NCBI RefSeq assembly: GCF_002135345.1
Contig: NZ_NEGI01000007.1
Span: 1 to 64,000, forward strand
Direction: 5' to 3'
Length of the DNA stretch: 64,000 nucleotides
Source of the DNA: Acinetobacter sp. ANC 4648
Lineage (GTDB): Bacteria > Pseudomonadota > Gammaproteobacteria > Pseudomonadales > Moraxellaceae
Shown: piece after piece, positions 27,924-37,505 of the stretch
Layout of the letters: each line of letters opens with the position of its first letter
Numbering within the stretch: the first letter of the stretch is position 1
Translations under genes and position numbers: made by a program
The notes under the pieces: model-generated
The model's input: only the letters and a program-made list of their open reading frames with translations
What the model was told of the DNA's origin: nothing
Databases searched by the model: none

Positions 27924-28565
27924 ATGTCGTTATCTCAGATTAAAGTTCGGCGAAAACCACAACAATCAAGGGCTAGACTAACTCAAGAGGCTTTAATTGA
28001 AAGCTTTGTTCAGCTTTTAAAAGAAAAAGACAGTACTGAAATTACGATTCGAGAAATAACGGATATTGCAGGAGTTGGCTTAGGTACGTTTTACGAATAT
28101 TTCAGTAAAAAAGAGGACTTGATTGCACTGACGATTCATCAATATATCAAAAATAACGCGAATACGATAAAGCAGCAGGCGACGTTATGGATGATGGATG
28201 TGAGTCAGACACCAATCAACAGAGAAAGCCTGCAAAATTTAATTGAATATTTACTTCAAGCGCAGATATCAGACATTCAATCTGAACAAAAAATTTGGGC
28301 CCAACTTTTTTTACTTGAACGACAAATTTCCAGCCCCAAAGCTTATCAAAAACACTATGCATTAATGATCCAATCGTGGAATCAAGCCTTGTCTGCTTTT
28401 ACTCAATCGACTGAGTCAAATTTAAGCTTAAATATTCATCGAATCAGTTATGGATTTATTTCTCAAACACTTTTAGTCAATTCAGATTTTCAAAATTGGA
28501 AAAATTTATATCAAGATATGCTCGAAATGATTCAATTTTTTATTCTAAAAACTCAAAAAATATAA
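27924..28565 (+). CDS. TetR-family transcriptional regulator
   Basis: The 213-residue protein has the N-terminal TetR helix-turn-helix (about residues 14-62, ITIREITDIAGVGLGTFYEYFSKKEDLIAL) and a divergent all-helical ligand domain. The ATG at 27924 is chosen because the region upstream in the frame overlaps the divergent dehydrogenase start. The ribosome site is weak (GGGTTCAC). The position suggests it represses the AidB-like gene and itself from the shared 84-base interval. The ligand is unknown, possibly a fatty acyl-CoA. Confidence 0.85.
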   Translation: MSLSQIKVRRKPQQSRARLTQEALIESFVQLLKEKDSTEITIREITDIAGVGLGTFYEYFSKKEDLIALTIHQYIKNNANTIKQQATLWMMDVSQTPINRESLQNLIEYLLQAQISDIQSEQKIWAQLFLLERQISSPKAYQKHYALMIQSWNQALSAFTQSTESNLSLNIHRISYGFISQTLLVNSDFQNWKNLYQDMLEMIQFFILKTQKI

Positions 28566-28867
28566 GGTAACTCAGAGTCAACTTTATACTCAATCGAATA
28601 TTCCACTTATAAAAACAATTTAAATCCATTTGAGTTTTAAGGAATATCCATCTAGATTGATCATAGATCAATTTAAACCCCAAAATATTATACCCTTGAG
28701 ATAGATTCTCGAATTATTTTATAAGTTTTGAGAATCAATCTATTTTAACAATTCAGCTGTAAAGTGAATTAACAAAACGGTTAATGTCATGTTTTTAAAG
28801 TCGTGTTAACTGTATTAGAGCAATACACTTCTTATTACTGATGTGACAATAAAAATGGAGAAGTATA
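28566..28867. other. Catalase upstream region
   Basis: About 300 AT-rich bases lie between the TetR and catalase genes. The only notable structure is the two-armed dyad at 28701-28743. No reading frame of interest was seen. Confidence 0.5.
28701..28743. promoter_or_regulatory. Dyad upstream of catalase, candidate operator
   Basis: ATAGATT at 28701-28707 pairs with AATCTAT at 28737-28743, and the overlapping GATTCTC (28704-28710) pairs with GAGAATC (28730-28736). The 43-bp span is about the size of an OxyR four-half-site footprint and the outer ATAG/CTAT ends fit, but the inner half sites do not. An OxyR role is only a possibility. Confidence 0.35.
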
Positions 28868-30388
28868 ATGAGTCAAGATCCAAAAAAATGTCCTATGACC
28901 CACCTAACTACTGATTTTGGTGCCCCAGTGGTCGACAACCAAAATAGTTTGACGGCAGGCGCACGTGGCCCCCTACTTGCTCAAGATTTATGGCTCAATG
29001 AAAAATTGGCCAACTTCGTTCGTGAGGTTATTCCTGAACGCCGTATGCATGCCAAAGGTTCTGGTGCTTTCGGTACTTTCACAGTAACACATGATATTCG
29101 ACCATATAGTCGTGCAAAAATCTTCTCCGAAATTGGTAAAAAAACAGAAATGTTTGCCCGTTTTACCACAGTTGCTGGTGAGCGTGGTGCAGCTGATGCT
29201 GAACGTGATATTCGTGGTTTTGCCTTAAAGTTTTATACTGAAGAAGGCAACTGGGACATGGTCGGCAATAATACTCCAGTTTTTTTCTTTCGAGATCCTC
29301 GCAAGTTTCCAGATTTAAACAAAGCAGTAAAACGAGACCCTAAAACCAATCTACGTAGTGCAACCAATAACTGGGATTTCTGGACGTTACTACCTGAAGC
29401 CTTACACCAAGTTACTATTGTGATGTCTGACCGTGGTATTCCAAAATCATTCCGTCATATGCATGGCTTTAGTAGCCATACATATAGCTTGATTAATGCA
29501 GCTAACGAGCGCTTTTGGGTGAAATTCCATTTCCGGACTCAACAAGGAATTGAAAATATAACGGATGCCGAGGCAGAAGCAGTGGTTGCCAAAGACCGTG
29601 AAAGTAATCAGCGTGATCTATTCAATGCCATTGAACGGGGTGATTTTCCAAAATGGAAAATGTACGTGCAAATCATGCCAGAAACTGATGCAGAGAAAGT
29701 ACCGTATCATCCATTTGATTTAACTAAAGTTTGGCCACATGGAGATTATCCTCTGATTGAAGTGGGTGAGTTTGAGCTAAATAAAAACCCTGAAAACTTT
29801 TATCTTGATGTCGAACAATCTGCATTTGCACCTAGTAATTTAGTACCTGGTATTAGTGTTTCTCCAGACCGAATGTTGCAAGCACGCTTATTTAACTATG
29901 CTGATGCGCAACGTTATCGCCTAGGGACGAACTATCAACAAATTCCAGTCAATGCTGCACGTTGCCCAGTTCATTCCAACCATCGTGATGGTATTGGTCG
30001 TTCAGATGACAATTATGGCGGTCTACCACACTATGAACCAAATAGTTTTCATCAATGGCAAGAACAAGCTCAATATAAAGAACCCGCTTTAAAAATCAAT
30101 GGCGATGCTGATTACTGGGATTACCGTCAAGATGACTCAGATTACTTTAGTCAACCGCGAGCCTTATTCCAACTTATGAAGCCAGAACAACAACAAGCCT
30201 TATTTAATAATACCGCTGCGGCAATGGGTGATGCTTTGGACTTTATTAAGTACCGCCATATTCGTAACTGCTACGCATGTGATCCTGCTTATGGTGAAGG
30301 TGTAGCCAAGGCTTTAGGGATGAGCGTAGCAAATGCTCAAGCTGCTCGTGCAACAGATCCTGCCCAAGGTCTACCAAGTTTACTTTAA
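28868..30388 (+). CDS. Catalase (monofunctional haem catalase, small subunit)
   Basis: The enzyme dismutates hydrogen peroxide to water and oxygen. The 506-residue protein has the active-site His at about residue 61 ([13 protein letters not shown]). The distal Asn follows in the [13 protein letters not shown] block, and the proximal haem tyrosine lies in [14 protein letters not shown], about residue 342-350. No signal peptide is present, so it is cytoplasmic. The length places it in the small-subunit catalase clades. GGAG lies 9 bases before the ATG. A perfect terminator follows, so it is a single gene. Induction by peroxide is likely but not shown. Confidence 0.93.
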   Translation: MSQDPKKCPMTHLTTDFGAPVVDNQNSLTAGARGPLLAQDLWLNEKLANFVREVIPERRMHAKGSGAFGTFTVTHDIRPYSRAKIFSEIGKKTEMFARFTTVAGERGAADAERDIRGFALKFYTEEGNWDMVGNNTPVFFFRDPRKFPDLNKAVKRDPKTNLRSATNNWDFWTLLPEALHQVTIVMSDRGIPKSFRHMHGFSSHTYSLINAANERFWVKFHFRTQQGIENITDAEAEAVVAKDRESNQRDLFNAIERGDFPKWKMYVQIMPETDAEKVPYHPFDLTKVWPHGDYPLIEVGEFELNKNPENFYLDVEQSAFAPSNLVPGISVSPDRMLQARLFNYADAQRYRLGTNYQQIPVNAARCPVHSNHRDGIGRSDDNYGGLPHYEPNSFHQWQEQAQYKEPALKINGDADYWDYRQDDSDYFSQPRALFQLMKPEQQQALFNNTAAAMGDALDFIKYRHIRNCYACDPAYGEGVAKALGMSVANAQAARATDPAQGLPSLL

Positions 30389-30399
30389 ACTGTGAGTTG

Positions 30400-30437
30400 G
30401 CTAAATAAAAACCACCTTAAGGTGGTTTTTATTTAGC
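30400..30437. terminator. Catalase terminator, perfect 38-bp palindrome
   Basis: Nineteen-base perfect arms meet without a separate loop at the central TTAA. The CCACC/GGTGG core is followed by a T run, so it works in both directions. Confidence 0.88.
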
Positions 30438-30458
30438 TGTAAAACCATTTATATTTAA

Positions 30459-30926
30459 GTAAACTCCAGCAGAGAGTCAAATATACAACTTAAAATAGAA
30501 GACATCATTCAACAACACGACATCATTTTATTTGATGCGAGCTGTATCATTTGTAATGGCTAGGTAAAATTCCTCATTCAATATGAGAAAGCTGCAAAAT
30601 TCAAATTCGCCTCGGTTCAATCCGCCTTAGGTCAAGCTATCTTAAAATATTACGGGATGTCGACCACAGATTACACCACCATGGTGGTGATTAAAGATGG
30701 TCAAAAATATATAGAATCGATGGCGCTACTGAAGGTTATGCAACATTTAGGATTGCCTTTTTGTTTGATAGGTGCTGGCTATTTAATGCCACGATTGATA
30801 CGCGATTTTCTTTATCGGCAGGTGGCACTAAATCTGTACCAACTATTGGGTAAAACAGATTATTGCCAACTCCGATCGGCTGAAAATAAGCAACATGTTT
30901 TAGAAGAGACTGTTCGTGGGCATTAA
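30459..30926 (+). pseudogene. DCC-family (DUF393) thiol oxidoreductase-like protein, broken by an amber codon
   Basis: The frame reads IILFDASCIICNG, stop, VKFLIQYEKAAKFKFASVQS and on to EETVRGH. This is the full DCC/DUF393 pattern (D-x-x-C-x-x-C-N-G-W-V), in which the conserved Trp codon has become TAG at about 30561. No ATG precedes the DxxCxxC motif; the frame opens at 30459 after a TAA. The remaining open part (from 30657) lacks the cysteine motif. The rest of the gene is intact, so inactivation looks recent. It overlaps the DoxX-like remnant that follows. Confidence 0.8.
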
Positions 30927-31322
30927 TCAAACGACTCGAAAACCACTTTTGACCATCAATCTAAATTTAGTAGTTTTATAGATTTACCAAAGACTGATTC
31001 CTAAAGTACTTTATCAGGCGATGGATGAACAACGTATCTGGAGGATTCAGGGCTTTGATGACATCACAATACTATTGATGATTCAACTTTCTGGTTATGC
31101 TGAAATTATCTTTGGTTTATTATTTTTCATATTTAAAATAGAAAAATACTTCATTATTTTAATATCTTAGCTATGATTAGTTTGAGTCTTTTAATTATAT
31201 TGACTGACCCACTTTATTTTAGCCATACTTTTAATCCTTTTGTCATGAATCTAGCAATGGCTGCACTTTCAATCGTGGCACTGCAACTCATCAGAGTCCA
31301 AACTGAGCTGGATCAATCATAA
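30916..31322 (+). pseudogene. DoxX-like membrane protein remnant (nonsense plus frameshift)
   Basis: From a GTG overlapping the end of the DCC gene, the frame gives NQTTRKPLLTINLNLVVL, stop, IYQRLIPKVLYQAMDEQ, then three hydrophobic helices. A second stop is met near 31168, and the reading shifts by one base to continue TDPLYFSHTFNPFVMNLAMAAL to a stop at 31322. This is the layout of DoxX-like (DoxX_3-type) proteins that often follow DCC genes. The first stop is again TAG where a Trp would fit. Its 3' end overlaps the end of the convergent exported-protein gene by 6 bases. Confidence 0.72.
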
Positions 31323-31874
31323 TCCCCAAGCTTTAACAAAGTCTTCTCGATTTTTACACAGCTTTTTAAAAATAGGCAGCTCCTCTCCAGCTTTACTAAA
31401 AGTTTGAGCTTGTCGATAATGATCGACGTTGTTGACGGTCGTATATTTTTGATCATCTTTACTTTGAAATTGCTCTAAAAGAGTAAAAGTTTGATCTGTG
31501 CACAACACTTGATAATAATTAATGTGTTGCTGTTTTTTCTTCTGATCTACCCGTTTAATCCATGCACCGACATATTGAATGCCATCATTCTGCGTCATTG
31601 CGCTTTCAAAAAATTGTGCATTGGCATTACTATAAATACCTTCCCATTCATCCCCAGCATCTAAAGTATATTTTTCATGCATAGGCTTAATACTCTTAGC
31701 ATAGTCCGATGAAGAAACTGGATTTATTGCATCTGCAACTGTTGATTCACAGCTCCCTGTACAATCAATAGCAACATCCTGAAAATTTTCATTCACAGAT
31801 GCCGTCACTGATTTCGCTTCGAGAGGTGCAATCGTAAAACTCATTACTAAGCTGGTTAATATTATTTTTCTCAT
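31317..31874 (-). CDS. Exported protein of unknown function
   Basis: The 185-residue product has a signal peptide (residues 1-20, ending LEAKS). The mature protein has two close cysteines (CTGSC, about 38-42) and two distant ones (VLCTDQ and KLCKNR), suggesting disulfides in the periplasm. The central part is beta-rich. GGATAAGAAG precedes the ATG. It is about 30 bases downstream of the MBL-fold gene on the same strand and probably belongs to that transcript. No family recognised. Confidence 0.75.
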   Translation of the reverse strand: MRKIILTSLVMSFTIAPLEAKSVTASVNENFQDVAIDCTGSCESTVADAINPVSSSDYAKSIKPMHEKYTLDAGDEWEGIYSNANAQFFESAMTQNDGIQYVGAWIKRVDQKKKQQHINYYQVLCTDQTFTLLEQFQSKDDQKYTTVNNVDHYRQAQTFSKAGEELPIFKKLCKNREDFVKAWGL

Positions 31875-31906
31875 CTTCTTATCCTTAGTTCAAACACCCC
31901 AATACC

Positions 31907-33031
31907 CTAAATAATCAACTTGCGACCTTCTCGAATACAATAAAATGGATTCATTAACTTCGAGGAATGTTTCATGGCTTTTTGTAAATCCAACTCAGGC
32001 TGTTCACGACTTTCATCGGTTAATTGGAAAGTACGGTAATGAATGGCCAATGAACGTTTGGCATGTAAGTCTAAATGTGCTTGAAAAGCATCTTGTGGAT
32101 TCATATGCATATAATGCATTAATACTCTAGGTTCATAGGCACCAATGGGAAGCAGTGCGATACGTGGCGCACCAAAGCGTTTATGAATCGCTTTAAAATG
32201 TGGTGAATAGCCTGTATCTCCAGCAAAAAACAAATGACCGTGTTGCGATAATATCGAAAAGCCGCCCCACAATGCGGCATTTTGATCACGCAAACCACGA
32301 CCAGAACCATGCTGTGCAGGGGTATACACAATTTTAAGATCTTTGAAAAGTGCCGATTGCCACCAATCCATTTCAATCACATGGAATGTTTTCGGTAAAT
32401 AATAGGCATTGCCTAAACCAGTATAAATCGGCATTGCAAATTTATTATGTAGCCACCTCAGTGAGGCCAAATCCATATGATCATAATGGTTATGACTAAG
32501 TAAAACTGCATGAATTTGTGGTAAATCTTCTAAAGCAATTCCAGCAGGCATGACACGTTTCGGGCCACGGCCTTGTTTAGGACTGACATGTTCGGCCCAT
32601 ACAGGATCAGTTAAAAAGTTATACGGACCGATTTGTAATAAAACTGTGGCATGACTCACAAACCACACTTGCCAATCATTGGGATCTGCATGTGGGCGAT
32701 TTTGGGGTAAAGCCAATTTAGTTGCATAAAAATCAGCAGATTCTTTGGCTGTATCAACAGCCCAAGTATAAGATTTCCGCGTGCTCAACCACTTGAGTAA
32801 ATCCCAACGACCTCGTCCTTCAGGTTTACGTATTTCATTGAAAAAATGCTCACCATTATGATGATTGGAAACCACACGCTTAAACACGGGTTTGCACCAA
32901 GTATGGGACAAACATTCCTCTACTTTTAAATGATAATGTAAATGTGATCGATCATTTGTTTTTGTTTGCTGAATGCCAGACTTTTCAATGCTCTGTTGTT
33001 CAGCACGATCAATTTCAGTATCTTTCGACAT
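31907..33031 (-). CDS. MBL-fold metal-dependent hydrolase (UlaG/NAPE-PLD-like)
   Basis: The 374-residue protein carries the metallo-beta-lactamase motif HNHYDHMD and later metal ligands in FAGDTGYSPH and the AIHYRTF segment. The order and the WFVSHATVLLQIG entry resemble NAPE-phospholipase-D-like and RomA-like hydrolases. The substrate may be a phospholipid but is not determined by the sequence. Its start codon overlaps the stop of the upstream CDF transporter gene (TAATG), which implies translational coupling. No signal peptide was seen. Confidence 0.87.
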   Translation of the reverse strand: MSKDTEIDRAEQQSIEKSGIQQTKTNDRSHLHYHLKVEECLSHTWCKPVFKRVVSNHHNGEHFFNEIRKPEGRGRWDLLKWLSTRKSYTWAVDTAKESADFYATKLALPQNRPHADPNDWQVWFVSHATVLLQIGPYNFLTDPVWAEHVSPKQGRGPKRVMPAGIALEDLPQIHAVLLSHNHYDHMDLASLRWLHNKFAMPIYTGLGNAYYLPKTFHVIEMDWWQSALFKDLKIVYTPAQHGSGRGLRDQNAALWGGFSILSQHGHLFFAGDTGYSPHFKAIHKRFGAPRIALLPIGAYEPRVLMHYMHMNPQDAFQAHLDLHAKRSLAIHYRTFQLTDESREQPELDLQKAMKHSSKLMNPFYCIREGRKLII

Positions 33032-33972
33032 TATGACTCTAAACGTCCTTTCATTCTTTTACTCCATACCTGCTGAGTTTGCGGTTTGATAAATAACGCT
33101 ACAATTTCAGGATGAATTGCTTTAATTTCTGATTCTAGTCTATTTACACACAGTTCAATATCATCTGAGGTTAAATTATCTTTAAACTCTAGACTTAGCG
33201 ATGCAATGACCTGATGTGCTCCCATTTGCTCAGTCAAAATACCATTAGCGGATAATACAGCAGGATCATTTTGAGCAATTGCTAATGCATTTTGACGCAA
33301 TTGTGGATCGGCCGTTTCACCTAAGAGTAATCCTTTGGTTTCTTGACCTAAAAGTAAAGCTGAAATCGCTAAAACTACACCAATCAACAACGATGCGACA
33401 CCATCCAATACTGGCATATTCAATGCATGTGATAAATAGATACCCAGTAATGCAATCAATAAACCAATTAATGCAGCAGAATCTTCGAATAACACGGTAA
33501 ATGTAGTCGGATCTTTACTGCGTCTAAAAGCTTCAAAATAACCCATTTTACCTTTACTCTTCTTAAAGGATTTTAAAGCGACCAACCATGAGCCTCCTTC
33601 ACAGAATAAGGCAAATCCTAAAACCATATAATTCAATGTGGGTGATAATGTTGCCTCTGGTTGTCGAATATGCTGAACTCCTTGATAAATAGAAACTACA
33701 GCACCAAGTGCAAAAACGAGTAAAGCTACAATAAATGCCCAAAAATATAATTCACGCCCATAGCCAAAAGGATGTTGATAATCTGCAGCTTGTTGAGACT
33801 TCCGCAAACCATATAACAATAATAGTTCATTCAATGTGTCCACCACCGAATGTACAGCCTCACTGAACATGGCTGAACTATTGGTTAAATATGCGGCAAT
33901 AAATTTAACCAAGGCAATCGCCAAATTACCCAAAAGTGCTGCATATATGACAATTTTGTTTGAATCTGACAT
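33031..33972 (-). CDS. Cation diffusion facilitator family transporter (SLC30A9/ZnT9-like)
   Basis: The 313-residue membrane protein has about six helices and a short cytoplasmic C-terminal domain. Helix II carries the metal site HSVVD in SEAVHSVVDTLNE. The second site in helix V reads EDSAALIG instead of the usual HxxxD, as in the ZnT9-like branch of the family. The exported ion may be zinc or another divalent metal. AGGA lies 9 bases before the ATG. The stop overlaps the start of the MBL-fold gene. Confidence 0.87.
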   Translation of the reverse strand: MSDSNKIVIYAALLGNLAIALVKFIAAYLTNSSAMFSEAVHSVVDTLNELLLLYGLRKSQQAADYQHPFGYGRELYFWAFIVALLVFALGAVVSIYQGVQHIRQPEATLSPTLNYMVLGFALFCEGGSWLVALKSFKKSKGKMGYFEAFRRSKDPTTFTVLFEDSAALIGLLIALLGIYLSHALNMPVLDGVASLLIGVVLAISALLLGQETKGLLLGETADPQLRQNALAIAQNDPAVLSANGILTEQMGAHQVIASLSLEFKDNLTSDDIELCVNRLESEIKAIHPEIVALFIKPQTQQVWSKRMKGRLES

Positions 33973-34099
33973 TTATTGTCCTATTTTTTTGAGCCAAATA
34001 CTTGGATTTGATTTTTATACTCATCTTCGTTCATATTAGCGAAACAGCATGTGATTTTTCTTTATTTTTTGTTGCTTTTCACAGTTGCGCGAGTCGTTC

Positions 34100-34600
34100 A
34101 TGAAGTCCATTCCAGCTCATATAAAAAAGACATTATCAACACAACATCATCAGTTGCTCAATATCTGGGAAAAATCTATCCGTGCAACTCATGACTTCCT
34201 CAACGAACAACAAATTTTGCAAATCCAAGAACTCATCATCAAGCATCATTATTTTGATCATGTCCAACTGTTTCATGTGGAACGTGAACAAAAAATTGTC
34301 GGCTTTATTGGTCTTGCATATGACAAAATTGAGATGCTTTTTATCGCTCCACAATATTTTCATCAAGGCATTGAAGCAACATTAATCCAGCATGCCGTCT
34401 CTTTGGGCATTCATGAAGTGGATGTGAATGAGCAAAATGTTAAAGCGTTGGCTTTTTATCAACAATATGGGTTTCGTCAATTTGCTCGCTCTGAATTAGA
34501 TGCAGAAGGCAACCCTTTCCCAATCTTACATTTAAGACGTAAACCAGAAGCAATAAATGATCTTGATTATCATGATACTGAAGTTATGAAATATAAGTGA
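34100..34600 (+). CDS. GNAT-family N-acetyltransferase
   Basis: The 166-residue protein shows the GNAT fold order, with a beta4 strand (KIVGFIGLAYDKIEMLFI), the acetyl-CoA pyrophosphate-binding region after FIAPQYFHQGIEATLIQHAV, and the C-terminal ALAFYQQYGFRQF motif. The substrate is unknown. The ATG at 34100 is preferred over an in-frame TTG 15 bases upstream; neither has a clear ribosome site. It is divergent from the CDF gene. Confidence 0.85.
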   Translation: MKSIPAHIKKTLSTQHHQLLNIWEKSIRATHDFLNEQQILQIQELIIKHHYFDHVQLFHVEREQKIVGFIGLAYDKIEMLFIAPQYFHQGIEATLIQHAVSLGIHEVDVNEQNVKALAFYQQYGFRQFARSELDAEGNPFPILHLRRKPEAINDLDYHDTEVMKYK

Positions 34601-34963
34601 ATACACCATAATATAACGAGCATGTACAAAAAATTACAGATGATAAAAACAAATAGCCTTAATGATGAAAATCGAATAGTAGATAATCTTGACTGGCTAT
34701 AATTTACATCTGAAAGAATTTAAAATTGAATTTGATGCAGTATTACGGGACAATCCTTTTCCCCCCTATAAGAATCAGTATTTTCAATCATCAAAATTAA
34801 TTTTATTTTTAAGCCAACAATACACGACCTTTGCAAATATTTTTTATATTTTAACCTAACTATATTTAAGCAGGTCTCATACAGCCAAAATCGAATAAGT
34901 GCTGTAAATTCCGTCTAACCTATATGTAAATACTCATCATAAGAAGTAAAAGTGGAGCTCCGT
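34601..34963. other. Intergenic stretch with a possible coding remnant
   Basis: About 360 bases without an accepted gene. A 56-codon frame at 34689-34859 (TTG start, no ribosome site) reads like protein (HLKEFKIEFDAVLRDNPFPP) and may be a fragment of a lost gene; I cannot assign a family. Confidence 0.3.
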
Positions 34964-35641
34964 ATGCCAGTACAGACTTTTCATCGAATAAGAACAGGTA
35001 TTCAATCTCGCCCCTTTTTCTTTATTACCTTTTTACTCACTGCTTTGCTATATATCATCATCAATATTTTTACCAATTGGCACTGGTCTAGCATTCTGTT
35101 ATTAAGTTGGAATATTGCAGTATTTTGTTATCTCATGATGACCATACGAATATTATGGACCACTCATCATCAGCACATCTTAAAACGAGCACAGCAGCAA
35201 GATGCCAGTAAGTGGATTATTCTATTACTTGTAATTCTCACCTTAGTCATGTGTTTTATTGCCATTTTAGTCGAACTAGCTCATTTACCATCGAACCCCA
35301 GTATTAGATTCGCTCATCTGAGTCTGTCTATTCTGACCATCATTTTGGCATGGTTTTTTATGCATACCGTTTTTGCGATTCATTATGCACATGATTTTTA
35401 TTTGGCTGTTGCTAATCATCAAGATGGTGGCTTAGATTTCCCTAAAACGCCTAAACCAACTTATCCTGAATTTATCTATTTTAGTTATATCTGTGGAACA
35501 TCGGCGCAAACTGCTGATGTTTCTGTGACCACCAGATCCATGCGAATTTTAAATACCGTACATATTCTACTGGCTTATGGATTTAATACGACAATTTTAG
35601 CGATTTGTATCAATGTGGCTGCAACGTTTATTATGAGTTAG
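34964..35641 (+). CDS. DUF1345 domain membrane protein
   Basis: The 225-residue product has five or six hydrophobic helices and the DUF1345 hallmarks: the HTVFAIHYAHDFY segment and the YFSYICGTSAQTADVSVTTRSMR block before the last helix. The family is an inner-membrane protein group of unknown role. The ATG at 34964 has GGAG 6 bases upstream; a GTG 12 bases earlier is rejected. Confidence 0.85.
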   Translation: MPVQTFHRIRTGIQSRPFFFITFLLTALLYIIINIFTNWHWSSILLLSWNIAVFCYLMMTIRILWTTHHQHILKRAQQQDASKWIILLLVILTLVMCFIAILVELAHLPSNPSIRFAHLSLSILTIILAWFFMHTVFAIHYAHDFYLAVANHQDGGLDFPKTPKPTYPEFIYFSYICGTSAQTADVSVTTRSMRILNTVHILLAYGFNTTILAICINVAATFIMS

Positions 35642-35673
35642 TATCGCAAGCACAAATTTAAAAATAAATATGA

Positions 35674-35708
35674 ATAAAAAAAGGGAGCCATTTAAAATTA
35701 CTCCCTTT
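35674..35708 (-). terminator. Terminator after the Gph-like HAD gene
   Basis: On the minus strand AAAGGGAG and CTCCCTTT arms are followed by a run of T residues. The loop is 13 bases. The opposite strand has only a short T run. Confidence 0.7.
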
Positions 35709-35727
35709 GAATCAAATCACAATTCGC

Positions 35728-36396
35728 TTAAATGGCTTCTTTCAACTTTACTTGATGATTTAAAAAATCATGCAAGCTCGATACATCATCTGCAATCATC
35801 AGTGGATTAAACTGTTGTAATACCTGTGGCGTATGTACACCATAACTCACCCCGATTCTTGGCATTGCAATATTTTGCGCCATCTCTAAGTCATATGAAG
35901 TATCACCGACCATAAGCGCTTGCTCGGCTTTAACACCAGTAAATGCTAAAATTTCAGCAAGCATCAGTGGATCTGGCTTGGATTTGGTTTCACTTGCAGC
36001 ACGGGTAATCTCAAATAAATCATGACTATTGGTTTGATTCAACACTCGATCCAAACCACGACGACTTTTACCGGTGGCCACGGCTAACTTAACATCCTGA
36101 TTTTTCAAATCTGAGAGTAACTCGGCCACACCGTCAAACCACACATCGCCTTTAGAGTTTGCAACATAATGATCTGCATAACATTCTAATAATTGCGGAT
36201 GTAAAGATGGGACTTGAGGAAAGAGTACTTGCATCACTTCAGGTAAACCCAAACCAATAATACTTTTTGCTGCATCATGGGTTAAGGGTTGTTGAAACTG
36301 CTGTGCTGCAAATTGCAAACTCGCGACGATCTGCCCGACTGAATTAAATAACGTACCATCCCAATCAAAAATGATTAACTCTACAGCTTTCTTCAT
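35728..36396 (-). CDS. HAD hydrolase, phosphoglycolate phosphatase-like
   Basis: The 222-residue protein has HAD motif I FDWDGTLFNS (about 9-18), motif II in LAVATGKSRRGLD, a motif III Lys in ETKSKPDPLML and motif IV MVGDTSYDLEMAQ. The cap type is that of Gph and PpaX phosphatases. The start is set at 36396 because the frame upstream lacks a ribosome site and the family begins just before motif I. It is downstream of rluC on the same strand, as in Acinetobacter and Pseudomonas relatives. Confidence 0.87.
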   Translation of the reverse strand: MKKAVELIIFDWDGTLFNSVGQIVASLQFAAQQFQQPLTHDAAKSIIGLGLPEVMQVLFPQVPSLHPQLLECYADHYVANSKGDVWFDGVAELLSDLKNQDVKLAVATGKSRRGLDRVLNQTNSHDLFEITRAASETKSKPDPLMLAEILAFTGVKAEQALMVGDTSYDLEMAQNIAMPRIGVSYGVHTPQVLQQFNPLMIADDVSSLHDFLNHQVKLKEAI

Positions 36397-36569
36397 TTTG
36401 TTCTCTTTACTCCAATACGTTAATTCAACTAAAGCTGACCGCTCAAGTAAATTACAGCACTTAATTGGACAACTCAAAGACAGTTACATCAATTTCACTG
36501 CTGAACCATAGCATCTCAACAACCCAGATGTTTATTAAGTCTGAGCAACTCATCCCAATCTAAATCCAG

Positions 36570-37505
36570 TTATTTAGATTGGGCACGCAATTGGGCGACC
36601 AAATTTTGCATATCTTCAGGTAATGGTGCTTCAATCATTGGATAACCAGGAATCTCTAAACGCATCGCATGTAAACTTAAACGACGCGCAGCAGGCCCTT
36701 TATACTCAGTTGCATGACCATATTTGTCATCACCAATTAAAGGATGTCCAATGCTTAAACCATGTACACGAATTTGATGTGTCCGACCTGAAAGTGGCGA
36801 AGCATAAACTAGAGTTCCATGACGGAAACGCTCAGCAACATTCCACTGAGTTTTACTGTCTTTACCTTCTTTTGACACACATACTCGACGTTCGCCATTG
36901 GCCAATTCATAACGATGTAATGGTGCATCAATCAATTGTTTATCTAAACTCACCTGCCCTTTTACAATAGCAGCATAGGTTTTTTTAATTTTGTGCTCTC
37001 GCAGAAAATCTTGCAACGTTTTTAAAGTGCTGCGTTTTTTACTAATCATCACTAAACCTGAAGTATCACGGTCAATACGATGAATCAATTCTAAATATTT
37101 TTTGCCTGTTGCAGCACGTAAGGCTTCAATCAAACCATACGCCACACCACTGCCCCCATGCACTGCGATTCCTGAAGGCTTATTTACCACCATTAAACCT
37201 TCATCTTCATATACCACACGGCTCAGTAAGCTATTGGCAACTTTATCTGATACTGGTGCTGGAGTTTCATCCTTAGGCTCATAACGGATCGGTGCAACAC
37301 GAATTTGGTCGGCAAGGGCAAGCTTAGTTTCAGCTTTTATCCGCTTTTTATTGACACGTACCTGACCTTCTCGCATCAGACGATAAATGCGGCTTTTTGG
37401 CACACCTTTTAGTCGACTAAAGAGAAAATTATCGATGCGTTGACCCACTTGATGTTCATCCACTTCAAACCAAGTGACATCTTGCCATTCTTGCGTAGAA
37501 TTCAT
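36570..37505 (-). CDS. rluC: 23S rRNA pseudouridine(955/2504/2580) synthase
   Basis: RluC modifies three uridines of 23S rRNA. The 311-residue protein has an N-terminal S4 RNA-binding domain (about 18-80, IDNFLFSRLKGVPKSRIYRLMREGQVRVNKKR). The RsuA/RluA catalytic domain follows, with the active-site Asp in HRIDRDTSGLVM near residue 146. It is divergent from rne across about 800 bases, an arrangement also known in E. coli. Confidence 0.93.
   Translation of the reverse strand: MNSTQEWQDVTWFEVDEHQVGQRIDNFLFSRLKGVPKSRIYRLMREGQVRVNKKRIKAETKLALADQIRVAPIRYEPKDETPAPVSDKVANSLLSRVVYEDEGLMVVNKPSGIAVHGGSGVAYGLIEALRAATGKKYLELIHRIDRDTSGLVMISKKRSTLKTLQDFLREHKIKKTYAAIVKGQVSLDKQLIDAPLHRYELANGERRVCVSKEGKDSKTQWNVAERFRHGTLVYASPLSGRTHQIRVHGLSIGHPLIGDDKYGHATEYKGPAARRLSLHAMRLEIPGYPMIEAPLPEDMQNLVAQLRAQSK

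Noticed and set aside
34689..34859. 56-codon frame as a gene
   Set aside because: TTG start, no ribosome site and no recognised family; kept only as a possible remnant.
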